Positions 6,820-14,930 of a DNA stretch of 39,752 nucleotides are shown here, piece by piece; the first letter of the stretch is position 1, and each line of letters begins with the position of its first letter. The DNA lies in NCBI GenBank assembly GCA_002369195.1, contig DFEW01000016.1:1-39752 (forward strand), in the 5' to 3' direction. This stretch comes from Christensenella sp. UBA3792. Lineage in GTDB: Bacteria > Bacillota > Clostridia > Christensenellales > CAG-138. Below the pieces are notes generated by a model that had not been told where the DNA came from, did no database searches, and worked only from the letters and a program-made list of their open reading frames with translations. The position numbers and the translations under genes are program-made.

Positions 6820-8907
6820 TTACTTGCCTTTCTTGTACGGCTCCGTCGCGATCGGCGGGTACAGCGATTCATTGAACCGCCAGAATGTCTTGCTTACCTT
6901 ATCCTTTTGCGCGTTCGTCCACATGAAGCAGCGCTTCTTCGCCTTGCCGGTGTTGCACGCGTCGACGTGATACCAGCCGCTGCCGAGGTTGACGAGCATC
7001 CAGTAATGATGCGTGCGCCCGCCGTAGCGCTCCACGCTCATGAGCTCCGCGCCCGTATGCTCCAGCAGGAGCCGCAGGCACGCATACGAGGTGAAGCAGT
7101 CGCCGTAGCCGGTCGTCAGTCCGCGCACCGCCTCGCTGCGCCAGTCCTTTTTGTTCGACGAATTGATGTAATGCACGTTCTTAAAGACGTAGTTATACAG
7201 CGCTTCGACCTGCTCGCCGAGCGTCATGCCGTCCTTCAAAACCTTTTTCAGGATCTCCTGCGCGACCGTCTCGGCCTCCTCCTCGGTGACCTTCGATTCG
7301 ACGAACGTGAACTTGACCGTCTTGCTCGCCGTATTGCCCGCGCGGTCCGTCGCCGTATAGGTGACCGAATACGTGCCGAGCTTTTCCGGATTGACCTTCG
7401 AGGTATCGACCGTGACCGCGACCTCGCCGTCGCACTCGTCCTCGGCGGAGATGTCCTTCATGTACGCGACCGCCTCGTTCACGTAGCTGTAGCGGTTGCG
7501 CGCGCCGTAGATGGTCGGTGCCGCGACGTCCGGATTGAGCTTTAGCGTGAACGTCTCGCGCGTTTCGTTGCCGCCGGCGTCGACGGCGATCAGCGTCACG
7601 TCCTGCGATTCCTTCTCCCAGTCCGGCTCGGACTCGAAGCGCAGGCGCGTCGCGGTGATGTCCTCCGCCGTCGCAAAGAACGACGCGTCCTTGGGCGCAT
7701 TCAAAAACCAGACCGTCTTGCGCACGCGAAGCAACGGCGCGACGGTATCCTTGACTTCGACGATCGCGAGGTTCTCCTCGCCGTCGATCGTCATGTGCAG
7801 CATGTGCGTGCCCGGCTCGTCCGGAATGAACGCGCGGTCGAACGACGCTTCCGTATACGCGACGTTCGTCAGGCATTCGTACGGCTCCATCTCGCTCGAG
7901 CGCGCCTCGATCTCGACCGGCGCGATGTTCGTATAGAGCAGCTGCGATTCGACGACGGTCTTATTGCCGCCGAGATCCTCCAGCTGCACGCGCACGGTCT
8001 GTGTCTCGCGCGAATCCGGATCCGGCTCGTCGAGGTATTCCACCGTAACCTCGGTCTCATCCGCGATGTCCGCGACGAAGTCCTCCGGCGAAAGCGCGGT
8101 GTCCGGTTCGACGATCTTCAGAACCGCCCTGCCGGTCGGTGAAACGGTGTCCGTCACGATCAGGTGGCTTTCCGTCGTGATACCGTCCGCCGTGATTTCG
8201 ATCGGATAGATGCCCGGCGTGCGCATCATCTGCTCGGTGATCGGTCCGATCATGCCGTCGTCGTAATCGTCGATCAGAAACGCGGCTGCGTCCGGCGCGT
8301 CGGCGCCCGCCTCGCGGGTGATCGAATCGCGCGCGATGCGCACATGCACCTTGACCGGCACGCGCGTGTCGTTGCCGCTTTGATCCTCCATGCGCACGAT
8401 CGCCGTATAATCGCCGACCGTGCCGTACTTGGGCGCGACCTCGAACGTGAGCTTGACGATGCTCTGATCCGTAATGTTCTTCAAAAGCTTATCGGGCTTG
8501 GGCGACGCCTTGGTCGACACCGTCGTTTCCGCGCCCTCCGCCGCCGGCGGGATCGTATCGCGCACGCGCAGCATCACGAGCCGCGGATGCCCGTTGACCC
8601 GAATTTGCAGTACGTAATTTCCGATCGGGTACTCGCTTTCCGGCGAAGTGACGTAGCTCGCTTCCCCGTCCCCGCGCAAAAACACGCCCGCCTCCGGCGT
8701 CACGTCGCCGAGCTCGACGGTCACGAACGGCTTCGTCGTGCGGTAGAGAAACGCGCAGCACACGCCCGCCGCAAGGATCACCGCGCCGAGAACGCTCAGC
8801 GCGGCAAACAGCACGGCCTTGCTGGTCGTGCGCAGTTTCTTCTTTGCCGGCTGCTCCGTCGCCTGCGCGGCAGCGTCCTGCGACTGCCGCTTTTTGGGGA
8901 ACTTCAT
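6820..8907 (-). CDS. Membrane-anchored Ig-like / transglutaminase-domain protein
   Basis: A 695-residue envelope protein with a basic cytoplasmic tail (1-30), one membrane segment (about 31-54), a long extracytoplasmic stretch of beta-sandwich repeats, and a C-terminal transglutaminase-like fold. The last Ig-like unit (about 470-538) has the DUF5011-type pattern ending GTYSVTYTATDRAGN. The papain-like triad is visible: Cys604 in GYGDCFTSYACLRLL, His633/634 in THHYWMLVNLG, and Asp649 in WYHVDACN. Such bacterial domains act as cysteine proteases, amidases or cross-linkers of surface proteins or peptidoglycan. The substrate is unknown. Its start overlaps the transaminase stop (ATGA) and its stop is 1 nt from the adenylating enzyme gene, so it belongs to the operon. 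Confidence 0.88.
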   Translation of the reverse strand: MKFPKKRQSQDAAAQATEQPAKKKLRTTSKAVLFAALSVLGAVILAAGVCCAFLYRTTKPFVTVELGDVTPEAGVFLRGDGEASYVTSPESEYPIGNYVLQIRVNGHPRLVMLRVRDTIPPAAEGAETTVSTKASPKPDKLLKNITDQSIVKLTFEVAPKYGTVGDYTAIVRMEDQSGNDTRVPVKVHVRIARDSITREAGADAPDAAAFLIDDYDDGMIGPITEQMMRTPGIYPIEITADGITTESHLIVTDTVSPTGRAVLKIVEPDTALSPEDFVADIADETEVTVEYLDEPDPDSRETQTVRVQLEDLGGNKTVVESQLLYTNIAPVEIEARSSEMEPYECLTNVAYTEASFDRAFIPDEPGTHMLHMTIDGEENLAIVEVKDTVAPLLRVRKTVWFLNAPKDASFFATAEDITATRLRFESEPDWEKESQDVTLIAVDAGGNETRETFTLKLNPDVAAPTIYGARNRYSYVNEAVAYMKDISAEDECDGEVAVTVDTSKVNPEKLGTYSVTYTATDRAGNTASKTVKFTFVESKVTEEEAETVAQEILKKVLKDGMTLGEQVEALYNYVFKNVHYINSSNKKDWRSEAVRGLTTGYGDCFTSYACLRLLLEHTGAELMSVERYGGRTHHYWMLVNLGSGWYHVDACNTGKAKKRCFMWTNAQKDKVSKTFWRFNESLYPPIATEPYKKGK

Positions 8908-9749
8908 GCCCGTGTTTCCTCCGTGAAAATCCTGCGGTACGCATCGACGATCATGCGATACGTCTGCTCCGCCTTGCCGCCGACCGGCTTGCCGTCAATC
9001 TCGGACGCCCTGCGGATGCCGAGCAGACTTGAGCTGATCAGCACCTCATCCGCCTGCATCATCTGTTCGACCGTAAACGGCGTTTCCGACACAGCGATGC
9101 CGCATTCGCCGCAGATGCCGAGCAGCACGCCGCGCGTCACGCCCGGCAGGATCAGCCGGTCGAGCGGATGCGTGTACAGCACGCCGTCCTTCAGCATGTG
9201 GACGTTCGTATGCGAGCCCTCGGTGACCGTCCCGTCGCGGTGCAGCACCGCACCGTCCGCGCCCGCTTCCTTCGCCTGCTGGATCGCAAGGATGTTCGGG
9301 ATCAGGTTCAGCGTCTTGACGTCGCACATGAAATAGCGGATATCCGGCGCGCTGATCAGCTTCATCGGCGCGCCGCTTAGGTCGACCGCCTTGGGCGTGA
9401 CCGTGATCAGCAGATTCGGCTGCACGCGTTCGTCCGGAAACGTGTGGTGCCGCCGGTCCGTTCCGCGCGTAACCTGCCAGTACAGCGACGCGCTTTGCTC
9501 GCCCGCCGCCGCAAGGCATTTGTCGATCTCCGCTTTGAGCTGCTCGCGCGTCATCGCAAACGGGATGCGCAGCCCCGCAAGACTCCGGTAGAACCGATCG
9601 AAGTGCGCCGCCTCGCCGAACAGTCTGCCGTTGTATGCAAAGCACGCCTCATAACAACCGTCGCCGAAATACACGGCGCGGTCGTTCATCGGCACCTGCA
9701 TGGAATCGATCGGTCCGATCGTCCCGTTGTAATACCCGATTGCGCTCAT
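8904..9749 (-). CDS. dat: D-amino-acid transaminase (class IV PLP aminotransferase)
   Basis: A cytoplasmic PLP enzyme, 281 residues, the typical size of D-alanine transaminase, which makes D-alanine or D-glutamate by transfer between D-amino acids and 2-oxo acids. The PLP lysine is Lys145 in CDVKTLNLIPN. The following stretch ILAIQQAKEAGADGAVLHRD and TVTEGSHTNV (Glu177) match the D-amino-acid aminotransferase pattern better than branched-chain IlvE. Aminodeoxychorismate lyase is the other possible relative. ATG 9749 has an AGGGAGAA ribosome binding site. It is the first gene of the operon and its stop overlaps the next start by 4 nt. Placed ahead of Dlt-like genes, it probably supplies their D-amino acid. 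Confidence 0.85.
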   Translation of the reverse strand: MSAIGYYNGTIGPIDSMQVPMNDRAVYFGDGCYEACFAYNGRLFGEAAHFDRFYRSLAGLRIPFAMTREQLKAEIDKCLAAAGEQSASLYWQVTRGTDRRHHTFPDERVQPNLLITVTPKAVDLSGAPMKLISAPDIRYFMCDVKTLNLIPNILAIQQAKEAGADGAVLHRDGTVTEGSHTNVHMLKDGVLYTHPLDRLILPGVTRGVLLGICGECGIAVSETPFTVEQMMQADEVLISSSLLGIRRASEIDGKPVGGKAEQTYRMIVDAYRRIFTEETRA

Positions 9750-9793
9750 CTTTCTCCCTGCCGCGGCGATAAAACCGCATACGTATTTATAGT

Positions 9794-9822
9794 ATCATAC
9801 CGCTTTTTTGTCCGGTATTCAA
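9794..9822 (-). promoter_or_regulatory. Promoter of the dat / Dlt-like operon
   Basis: On the minus strand TTGAAT (9822-9817), a 17-bp spacer and TATGAT (9799-9794) lie about 45 nt before the dat start codon. No other good promoter was noticed between the seven genes, which are nearly contiguous or overlapping. Confidence 0.65.
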
Positions 9823-9846
9823 GAGCGAAACTGTAAAATCTGCCGT

Positions 9847-9876
9847 CGAAAAACAATCGCCGCCCGAAGGCGGCGG
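9847..9876 (-). terminator. Terminator after rsmG
   Basis: On the minus strand the stem CGCCGCC/GGCGGCG with a four-base loop (9875-9858) is followed by ATTGTTTTT. It ends the mnmG-rsmG transcript just before the dat promoter. Confidence 0.8.
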
Positions 9877-9891
9877 CACTTGTGCGGACGC

Positions 9892-10569
9892 TTACAGCGG
9901 TTTTTTGGACGGCATGCCCGCCTTTCGCGGGTACGCTGCCGGTGTTGGTGCATTTTTGGTACAGATCACGAGCGTGCGCGCGCCGTAGTCGGCTTCAACC
10001 GGCACGACCTCGGCGCTGCAGTGCAGCAGGTGCAGCGCGCTCTTTGCGCTTTTGAGCTCCTCGCCGACGTCGCCCTTGTAGCAGTACGCCTTTCCGCCCA
10101 CACGAAGCAGCGGAACGGTCAGCTCGAGGAGCGTCGGCAGCGAAGCGACCGCGCGAGAGAGCACGGCGTCGAACGATGCGCGACGGTTCGGATCGCGCCC
10201 GAAGTCCTCGGCGCGGGCATGGACGCATTCCGCCCGCAGTCCGAGGGTTTTGCACACCTCATTCAAAAACGTTACGCGCTTTTGAAGCGAATCGACCAGC
10301 GTAAGCCGAAGGTCGGGACGCATGATCAGCAGCGGGATCGACGGGAACCCCGCGCCGGTGCCGACGTCCGCCGCCTTCGTCCCGTCCGCAAGGTACGGCA
10401 TGGCGGCGAGCGAATCGATAAAATGCTTGCTGACGACCTCGTCCGGCTCGGTGATCGCGGTCAGGTTCATGCGCGCGTTCCAATCGATCAACAGTTCGTA
10501 GTATGCGACAAATTTGTCGCATGCCTCTTCGGTGATGTTCGGGATGCGCCGTTTCAACAGTTCACGCAT
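9892..10569 (-). CDS. rsmG: 16S rRNA (guanine527-N7)-methyltransferase RsmG (GidB)
   Basis: RsmG methylates N7 of G527 in 16S rRNA using S-adenosylmethionine. The 225-residue protein shows the family N-terminus (YELLIDWNARMNLTAI), HFIDSL, the SAM-binding loop ADVGTGAGFPSIPL, and DAVLSRAVASL. ATG 10569 is preferred over GTG 10578 because a GAGGTG site lies 6 nt before it. Either start overlaps the end of mnmG, the usual partner, so the two are co-translated. The C-terminal tail after TLVICTK is a short, low-complexity extension (TPAAYPRKAGMPSKKPL), normal for clostridial members. Confidence 0.95.
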   Translation of the reverse strand: MRELLKRRIPNITEEACDKFVAYYELLIDWNARMNLTAITEPDEVVSKHFIDSLAAMPYLADGTKAADVGTGAGFPSIPLLIMRPDLRLTLVDSLQKRVTFLNEVCKTLGLRAECVHARAEDFGRDPNRRASFDAVLSRAVASLPTLLELTVPLLRVGGKAYCYKGDVGEELKSAKSALHLLHCSAEVVPVEADYGARTLVICTKNAPTPAAYPRKAGMPSKKPL

Positions 10570-12430
10570 GGGATGCACCTCGCTTCAAAAATACCAGAAG
10601 TACGCCGATATCGGCGGGCGAAACGCCGGAAATGCGCGACGCCTGCCCGATGTTTTCGGGACGCAGGGCGTTCAGCTTCTGCCGCGCCTCGATCCGCAGA
10701 CCGTCGAGCGTCATGTAATCGAGATCCTGCGGGAGCGGCGTCGACTCCATCGCGCGAAAGCGTCTGACCTGCTCGGTCTGCTTTTCGATATAGCCGTCGT
10801 AATGCGCGACCGTCTCGACCTGCTCCTCGACCTCGCGGTCGACCGGTTCGAGGCAGTCGAACAGGCGCGCAAGCTCCGTGTAGCGCACGTTCGGGCGTTT
10901 CAAAAGATCGAACAGCTTTGCGCCGCTCGACGGAACGCTTTCGCCGATCGAGGCAAGGTACGCCTTGAGCGCGTCGGTCGGCGGCACGTGCGTGCCGAGC
11001 CGTTCGAGCGTGCGCGCGATTCCCTCCTGTTTCTCGCAAAGCCGCCGCCAGCGCGCGTCGGAAACGAGTCCCAGACGCCTTGCGCGCTCGGTCAGGCGCA
11101 GATCGGCGTTGTCCTGCCGCAGCAGCAGGCGGTATTCGCACCGGCTCGTCATCATGCGATACGGCTCCGGCGTGCCCTTGGTGGCAAGGTCGTCGACCAG
11201 AACGCCGATGTACGCGTCGCTGCGGTCGAGCAAAAACGGCTCTTCGCCCTTCACATACAGGGCGGCGTTGACGCCGGCATAGAAGCCCTGCGCCGCGGCC
11301 TCCTCATAGCCGCTCGAGCCGTTGACCTGCCCCGCGGAAAACAGACCGGGGACGTCCTTGACCATCAGTTTCAGATCGAGCACGTTCGGCTGCAGGCAGT
11401 CGTATTCGATCGCGTAGCCGAGCCGCATAATCTCGCAATGCTCCAGGCCCGGCATTGTATGCAGCATGTCGACCTGCACATCGGCGGGCAGGGACGTGCT
11501 CATGCCCTGCACGTACATTTCCTCGGTCGAACGGCCCTCCGGCTCGATGAAGATCTGGTGCCGGTCGTGATCCGGAAAGCGCACGATCTTGTCCTCGATC
11601 GACGGGCAGTAGCGCGTGCCGGTCGCATGGATGCGTCCCGCGTACATCGGCGAGCGGTCGAGGTTCTTCAAAATGATGTCGTGCGTTCTCTGGTTCGTAT
11701 AGGTCAGATAGCACGGATCCTGCTTTAGGTGCAGCTGTCCGTTCAAAAACGAAAAGGCGGGCGTCGGCTCGTCGCCGTACTGGATCTCCATTTTGTCGAG
11801 ATCGAGCGATCCCCGCTTGACGCGCGCGGGTGTGCCGGTCTTGAACCGCTGCAGCGGAATGCCGAGCGCGGCGAGCGCGCCGGACAGACCTTCGCTGCGC
11901 ATCAGTCCGGACGGACCGCACAGGCGCGACCACTCGCCGATCAGAATGCGCGACTTCAGGTATACGCCGCTGCACAGCACGACCGCGCGGCACGCATAGG
12001 TAAAGCCCTCGTCGGTGCGCACGCCGCATACGCGCCTGTTTTCGGTCAGGATCTCAACAACCTCGCCCTGCAGCAGCGTCAGGTTCGGCTGCGTTTCGAG
12101 CGTGCGCTTCATGCGCTCGTGGTAGCGGCGCTTGTCCATCTGCGCGCGCAGAGAATGCACGGCAGGACCTTTCGACGTGTTCAGCATGCGCATCTGGATC
12201 AGCGTTTCGTCCGCGGCAAGTCCCATCTCGCCGCCCATCGCGTCGATCTCGCGCACAAGGTGTCCCTTGCCGGTGCCGCCGATCGCGGGATTGCACGGCA
12301 TCATGCCGATGCTGTCGAGGTTCAGCGTCAAAAGCAGCGTTTTCAGACCCATGCGCGAACAGGCCAGCGCGGCTTCGATGCCCGCGTGACCCGCTCCGAT
12401 GATGATGCTGTCAAAGGTTTCGTTCTGCAT
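10562..12430 (-). CDS. mnmG: tRNA U34 carboxymethylaminomethyl synthase subunit MnmG (GidA)
   Basis: With MnmE, the FAD protein MnmG installs the carboxymethylaminomethyl group at wobble U34 of several tRNAs. The 622-residue protein has the Rossmann FAD motif IIIGAGHAGIEAALA at its N-terminus, the signature MMPCNPAIGGTGKGHLVREI, and the second signature GQVNGSSGYEEAAAQG. It ends in the helical MnmE-binding domain (DIGVLLVFLKR). ATG 12430 is chosen (GGAG 9 nt upstream). An in-frame TTG further up is less likely and would lie almost on the promoter. It is translationally coupled with rsmG. Confidence 0.96.
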   Translation of the reverse strand: MQNETFDSIIIGAGHAGIEAALACSRMGLKTLLLTLNLDSIGMMPCNPAIGGTGKGHLVREIDAMGGEMGLAADETLIQMRMLNTSKGPAVHSLRAQMDKRRYHERMKRTLETQPNLTLLQGEVVEILTENRRVCGVRTDEGFTYACRAVVLCSGVYLKSRILIGEWSRLCGPSGLMRSEGLSGALAALGIPLQRFKTGTPARVKRGSLDLDKMEIQYGDEPTPAFSFLNGQLHLKQDPCYLTYTNQRTHDIILKNLDRSPMYAGRIHATGTRYCPSIEDKIVRFPDHDRHQIFIEPEGRSTEEMYVQGMSTSLPADVQVDMLHTMPGLEHCEIMRLGYAIEYDCLQPNVLDLKLMVKDVPGLFSAGQVNGSSGYEEAAAQGFYAGVNAALYVKGEEPFLLDRSDAYIGVLVDDLATKGTPEPYRMMTSRCEYRLLLRQDNADLRLTERARRLGLVSDARWRRLCEKQEGIARTLERLGTHVPPTDALKAYLASIGESVPSSGAKLFDLLKRPNVRYTELARLFDCLEPVDREVEEQVETVAHYDGYIEKQTEQVRRFRAMESTPLPQDLDYMTLDGLRIEARQKLNALRPENIGQASRISGVSPADIGVLLVFLKRGASHA

Positions 12431-12460
12431 ATTCGTATACTCCGTCGGATTCGACAAAAC

Positions 12461-12489
12461 AGTATACCATAACTTTGCATTTTACACAA
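12461..12489 (-). promoter_or_regulatory. Promoter of mnmG-rsmG
   Basis: On the minus strand TTGTGT (12489-12484), 17 bp and TATACT (12466-12461) lie about 30 nt before ATG 12430. A divergent -10 TATACT for the yhaM operon is at 12520-12525 on the plus strand, with only a weak -35. Confidence 0.65.
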
Positions 12490-12549
12490 CGGATAGTGGA
12501 AATTTCCGTTCGACTCTGTTATACTGAATGCATCAGGAGGGATTGAACC

Positions 12550-13494
12550 ATGGGAAAAATGCGATTGATTAAAGACGCCTTCGGCACGACCGAAGGATTC
12601 TGCCTTGTAAAGAGCGCCGCGGTGCGCACGGACGTCAAGGGCAGCGAGTATCTCGATATGGTGCTCGCCGATTCCGAGGGCGAGTGCGTCGCAAAGCTTT
12701 GGAACTACGCGCGGCTGACCTACGGCGAGTTCGACGCGAATGACATCGTCAAGGTGCGCGGCACGGTGCAGGTGTGGAAGGACACCGAACAGTTCAAGAT
12801 CGACCGCATCCGCAAGGCGACGCCGGACGACCGCGTCGATATGAGCGCCATCATCCCCTGCGCGCCGTTCGATCCGCAGGACATGTACGACGAGCTGTAC
12901 AATACCGCGGCGGCGTTCAAGGATGAGGACCTCAAGCGCATCGTGCAGTACCTGCTGCGCGAAAACCGCGAGCAGCTTCTGCTGTTCCCCGCCGGCGTCA
13001 AGCTCCATCACGCGACGCGCGGCGGTCTGCTGCATCACACCTGCTCGGTGCTGCACCTTGCGCAGCACATCGCCGGGCTGTACCCCTCGCTGCACAAGGA
13101 CCTGCTGTTTGCGGGCGCGATCCTGCACGACATCGGCAAGATCAAGGAGCTCGACGCAAACGTGCTGGGCATCGCCGGCGCATACACGAACGAGGGACAG
13201 CTTCTGGGGCACATCAACGTCGGCATGGCGATGATCGCCGCGGCGGCGGAGATCACGATGATCTCGCCCAAGACCGCGATGCTCCTCGAACATATGATCC
13301 TGTCGCACCACGGCAAGCCGGAGTTCGGCAGCCCGCGGCTTCCGATGTTCCCCGAAGCGGAGGTGCTGTCCATCTGCGACCTTCTGGACAGCAAGATGTA
13401 CGAAATGGACGCCGCTTTGGACGGCGTTTCGACCGACGGATTCTCCGAGCGGCTCTGGGCGCTCGACAACCGTCAGCTCTATAAAATCGACTGA
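12550..13494 (+). CDS. yhaM: YhaM-type 3'-5' exoribonuclease (OB fold plus HD domain)
   Basis: YhaM trims RNA, and single-stranded DNA, from the 3' end in the cytoplasm of Gram-positive bacteria. The 314-residue length matches. Residues 1-95 form the OB-fold nucleic-acid-binding part (AKLWNYARL, VRGTVQVWKD). The HD phosphohydrolase follows, with LHHATRGGLLHHT, ILHDIGK (His193, Asp194), GHINVG and the late ILSHHGKPEFGSP. ATG 12550 has a perfect AGGAGGG ribosome binding site. It leads a plus-strand unit with tldD and pmbA (14- and 12-nt gaps). The gene name is given from family similarity. Confidence 0.92.
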   Translation: MGKMRLIKDAFGTTEGFCLVKSAAVRTDVKGSEYLDMVLADSEGECVAKLWNYARLTYGEFDANDIVKVRGTVQVWKDTEQFKIDRIRKATPDDRVDMSAIIPCAPFDPQDMYDELYNTAAAFKDEDLKRIVQYLLRENREQLLLFPAGVKLHHATRGGLLHHTCSVLHLAQHIAGLYPSLHKDLLFAGAILHDIGKIKELDANVLGIAGAYTNEGQLLGHINVGMAMIAAAAEITMISPKTAMLLEHMILSHHGKPEFGSPRLPMFPEAEVLSICDLLDSKMYEMDAALDGVSTDGFSERLWALDNRQLYKID

Positions 13495-13508
13495 AAAGGA
13501 GAACGACC

Positions 13509-14918
13509 ATGTTTGAACGGCTGGATGCGGTAAAGCCCGCATTGCGAAAACTGATCGCCGCGCTGCGGGAACGGTTCGCCTACGCCTCGGTGCTTGCGAC
13601 CGACGAACGCTACCGCATGTGGCGCGTTTCGAAGAACGGCATCTCGATCACATCCGAGGGCGACGGCGGCTACGGCTTTGTGATCCGCGTTTTCGACAAA
13701 ACCGGCTGCGCGGAATACTCGATCAACGCGTTTTCCGAGCAGATGATCCCCGAAATCGTGCAGCAAATGCAGACGCGCCTCGACGCCGAGCGCGCCGCTC
13801 TGCCCGAAGGAATCGCGCCGATGCCGACGGCAATCCCGGACGATTCGCCCGCCGTGCTCAAAAAGGAAGCGACGTTTGAGATCGACCCCGCCGTGCTCGG
13901 CGACGAAGCGATCCTCGACCGGATCGGACGCATCCGCGATAAGGGTATGAAGGCCGAAAATGTGCTGGATATCGCCTGCAGCGTGGTCTATTCCGCGGAT
14001 CGCAAAATCTTTCTGTCCGAGCATCGCGATCTCGACGAAAGCCATATGTGGACCAACGCGTCCGTCGGCGCGCTCGGTTCACGCGGCGAAGAGATCAAAA
14101 ACAGCTACAAGGTCTATTCCCTGCTCGGCGGCGCGGAGCTTCTGACGGAAGTCGAAGGCGACATCGATCATGTGGTCCGCAATCTCAACGATCTGCTGCG
14201 CTCCGAACCGATGATCCCGGGCGAATACGAATGCGTCTGCGATCCGGAGGTCACCGGCATGATCGTGCACGAGGCGTTCGGGCACGGCGTGGAGATGGAT
14301 ATGTTCGTGAAGGACCGCGCGCAGGCGCGGCAGTTCATGGGCGAATACGTGGCAAGTCCGCTCGTCACCATGCACGACGGTTCGGCGGTCGACGAATGCG
14401 CGACCTGGGCGTTCGACGACGAAGGCACGCTGACCGGCGACACGGTCATCATCGACAAGGGCGTTCTGCGCCGCGGCATGTGCGACGCGCTCTCCGCCGC
14501 GCGGCTCGGCGTCGCGCCTACCGGAAACGGACGCCGCGAGAGCTATGAGCGCAAGGCATACACGCGCATGACGAACACGTACTTCGAGGGCGGCAGCGCC
14601 ACGAAGGAGGAAATGATCGCATCCATTCCCTACGGGTTCTATCTCGAAGAGCCGACCAGCGGCATGGAGGACCCGAAAAACTGGGGCATCCAGTGCATGG
14701 TCAATACCGCGCGCGAGATCAGGGACGGAAAGCTGACCGGACGCGTTTTCTCCCCGATCGTTCTGACGGGCTATGTGCCGGATCTTCTGAAATCCGTCTC
14801 GATGATGGGCGGCAAGGTCGAGCTCGGAGGCGGCGGCTACTGCGGCAAGGGCTATAAGGAATGGGTCAAGGTCTCGGATGGCGGTGCGTATATGAAGGCG
14901 CGCATCCGCCTCGGTTAA
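13509..14918 (+). CDS. tldD: Metalloprotease TldD
   Basis: TldD is the catalytic half of the TldD/TldE heterodimeric zinc protease, which cleaves unfolded peptides threaded into its chamber and matures some ribosomal peptides in other bacteria. The 469-residue protein has the HExxxH zinc motif HEAFGHGVEMD (His254, Glu255, His259). It also has the conserved glycine-rich end GGKVELGGGGYCGKGYKEWV, with the usual late Cys. The start has an AGGAGAA site. The TldE partner follows directly. No precursor-peptide gene or RiPP enzyme was seen nearby, so the role is probably general proteolysis. Confidence 0.95.
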   Translation: MFERLDAVKPALRKLIAALRERFAYASVLATDERYRMWRVSKNGISITSEGDGGYGFVIRVFDKTGCAEYSINAFSEQMIPEIVQQMQTRLDAERAALPEGIAPMPTAIPDDSPAVLKKEATFEIDPAVLGDEAILDRIGRIRDKGMKAENVLDIACSVVYSADRKIFLSEHRDLDESHMWTNASVGALGSRGEEIKNSYKVYSLLGGAELLTEVEGDIDHVVRNLNDLLRSEPMIPGEYECVCDPEVTGMIVHEAFGHGVEMDMFVKDRAQARQFMGEYVASPLVTMHDGSAVDECATWAFDDEGTLTGDTVIIDKGVLRRGMCDALSAARLGVAPTGNGRRESYERKAYTRMTNTYFEGGSATKEEMIASIPYGFYLEEPTSGMEDPKNWGIQCMVNTAREIRDGKLTGRVFSPIVLTGYVPDLLKSVSMMGGKVELGGGGYCGKGYKEWVKVSDGGAYMKARIRLG

Positions 14919-14930
14919 GGAGGGAATCCG

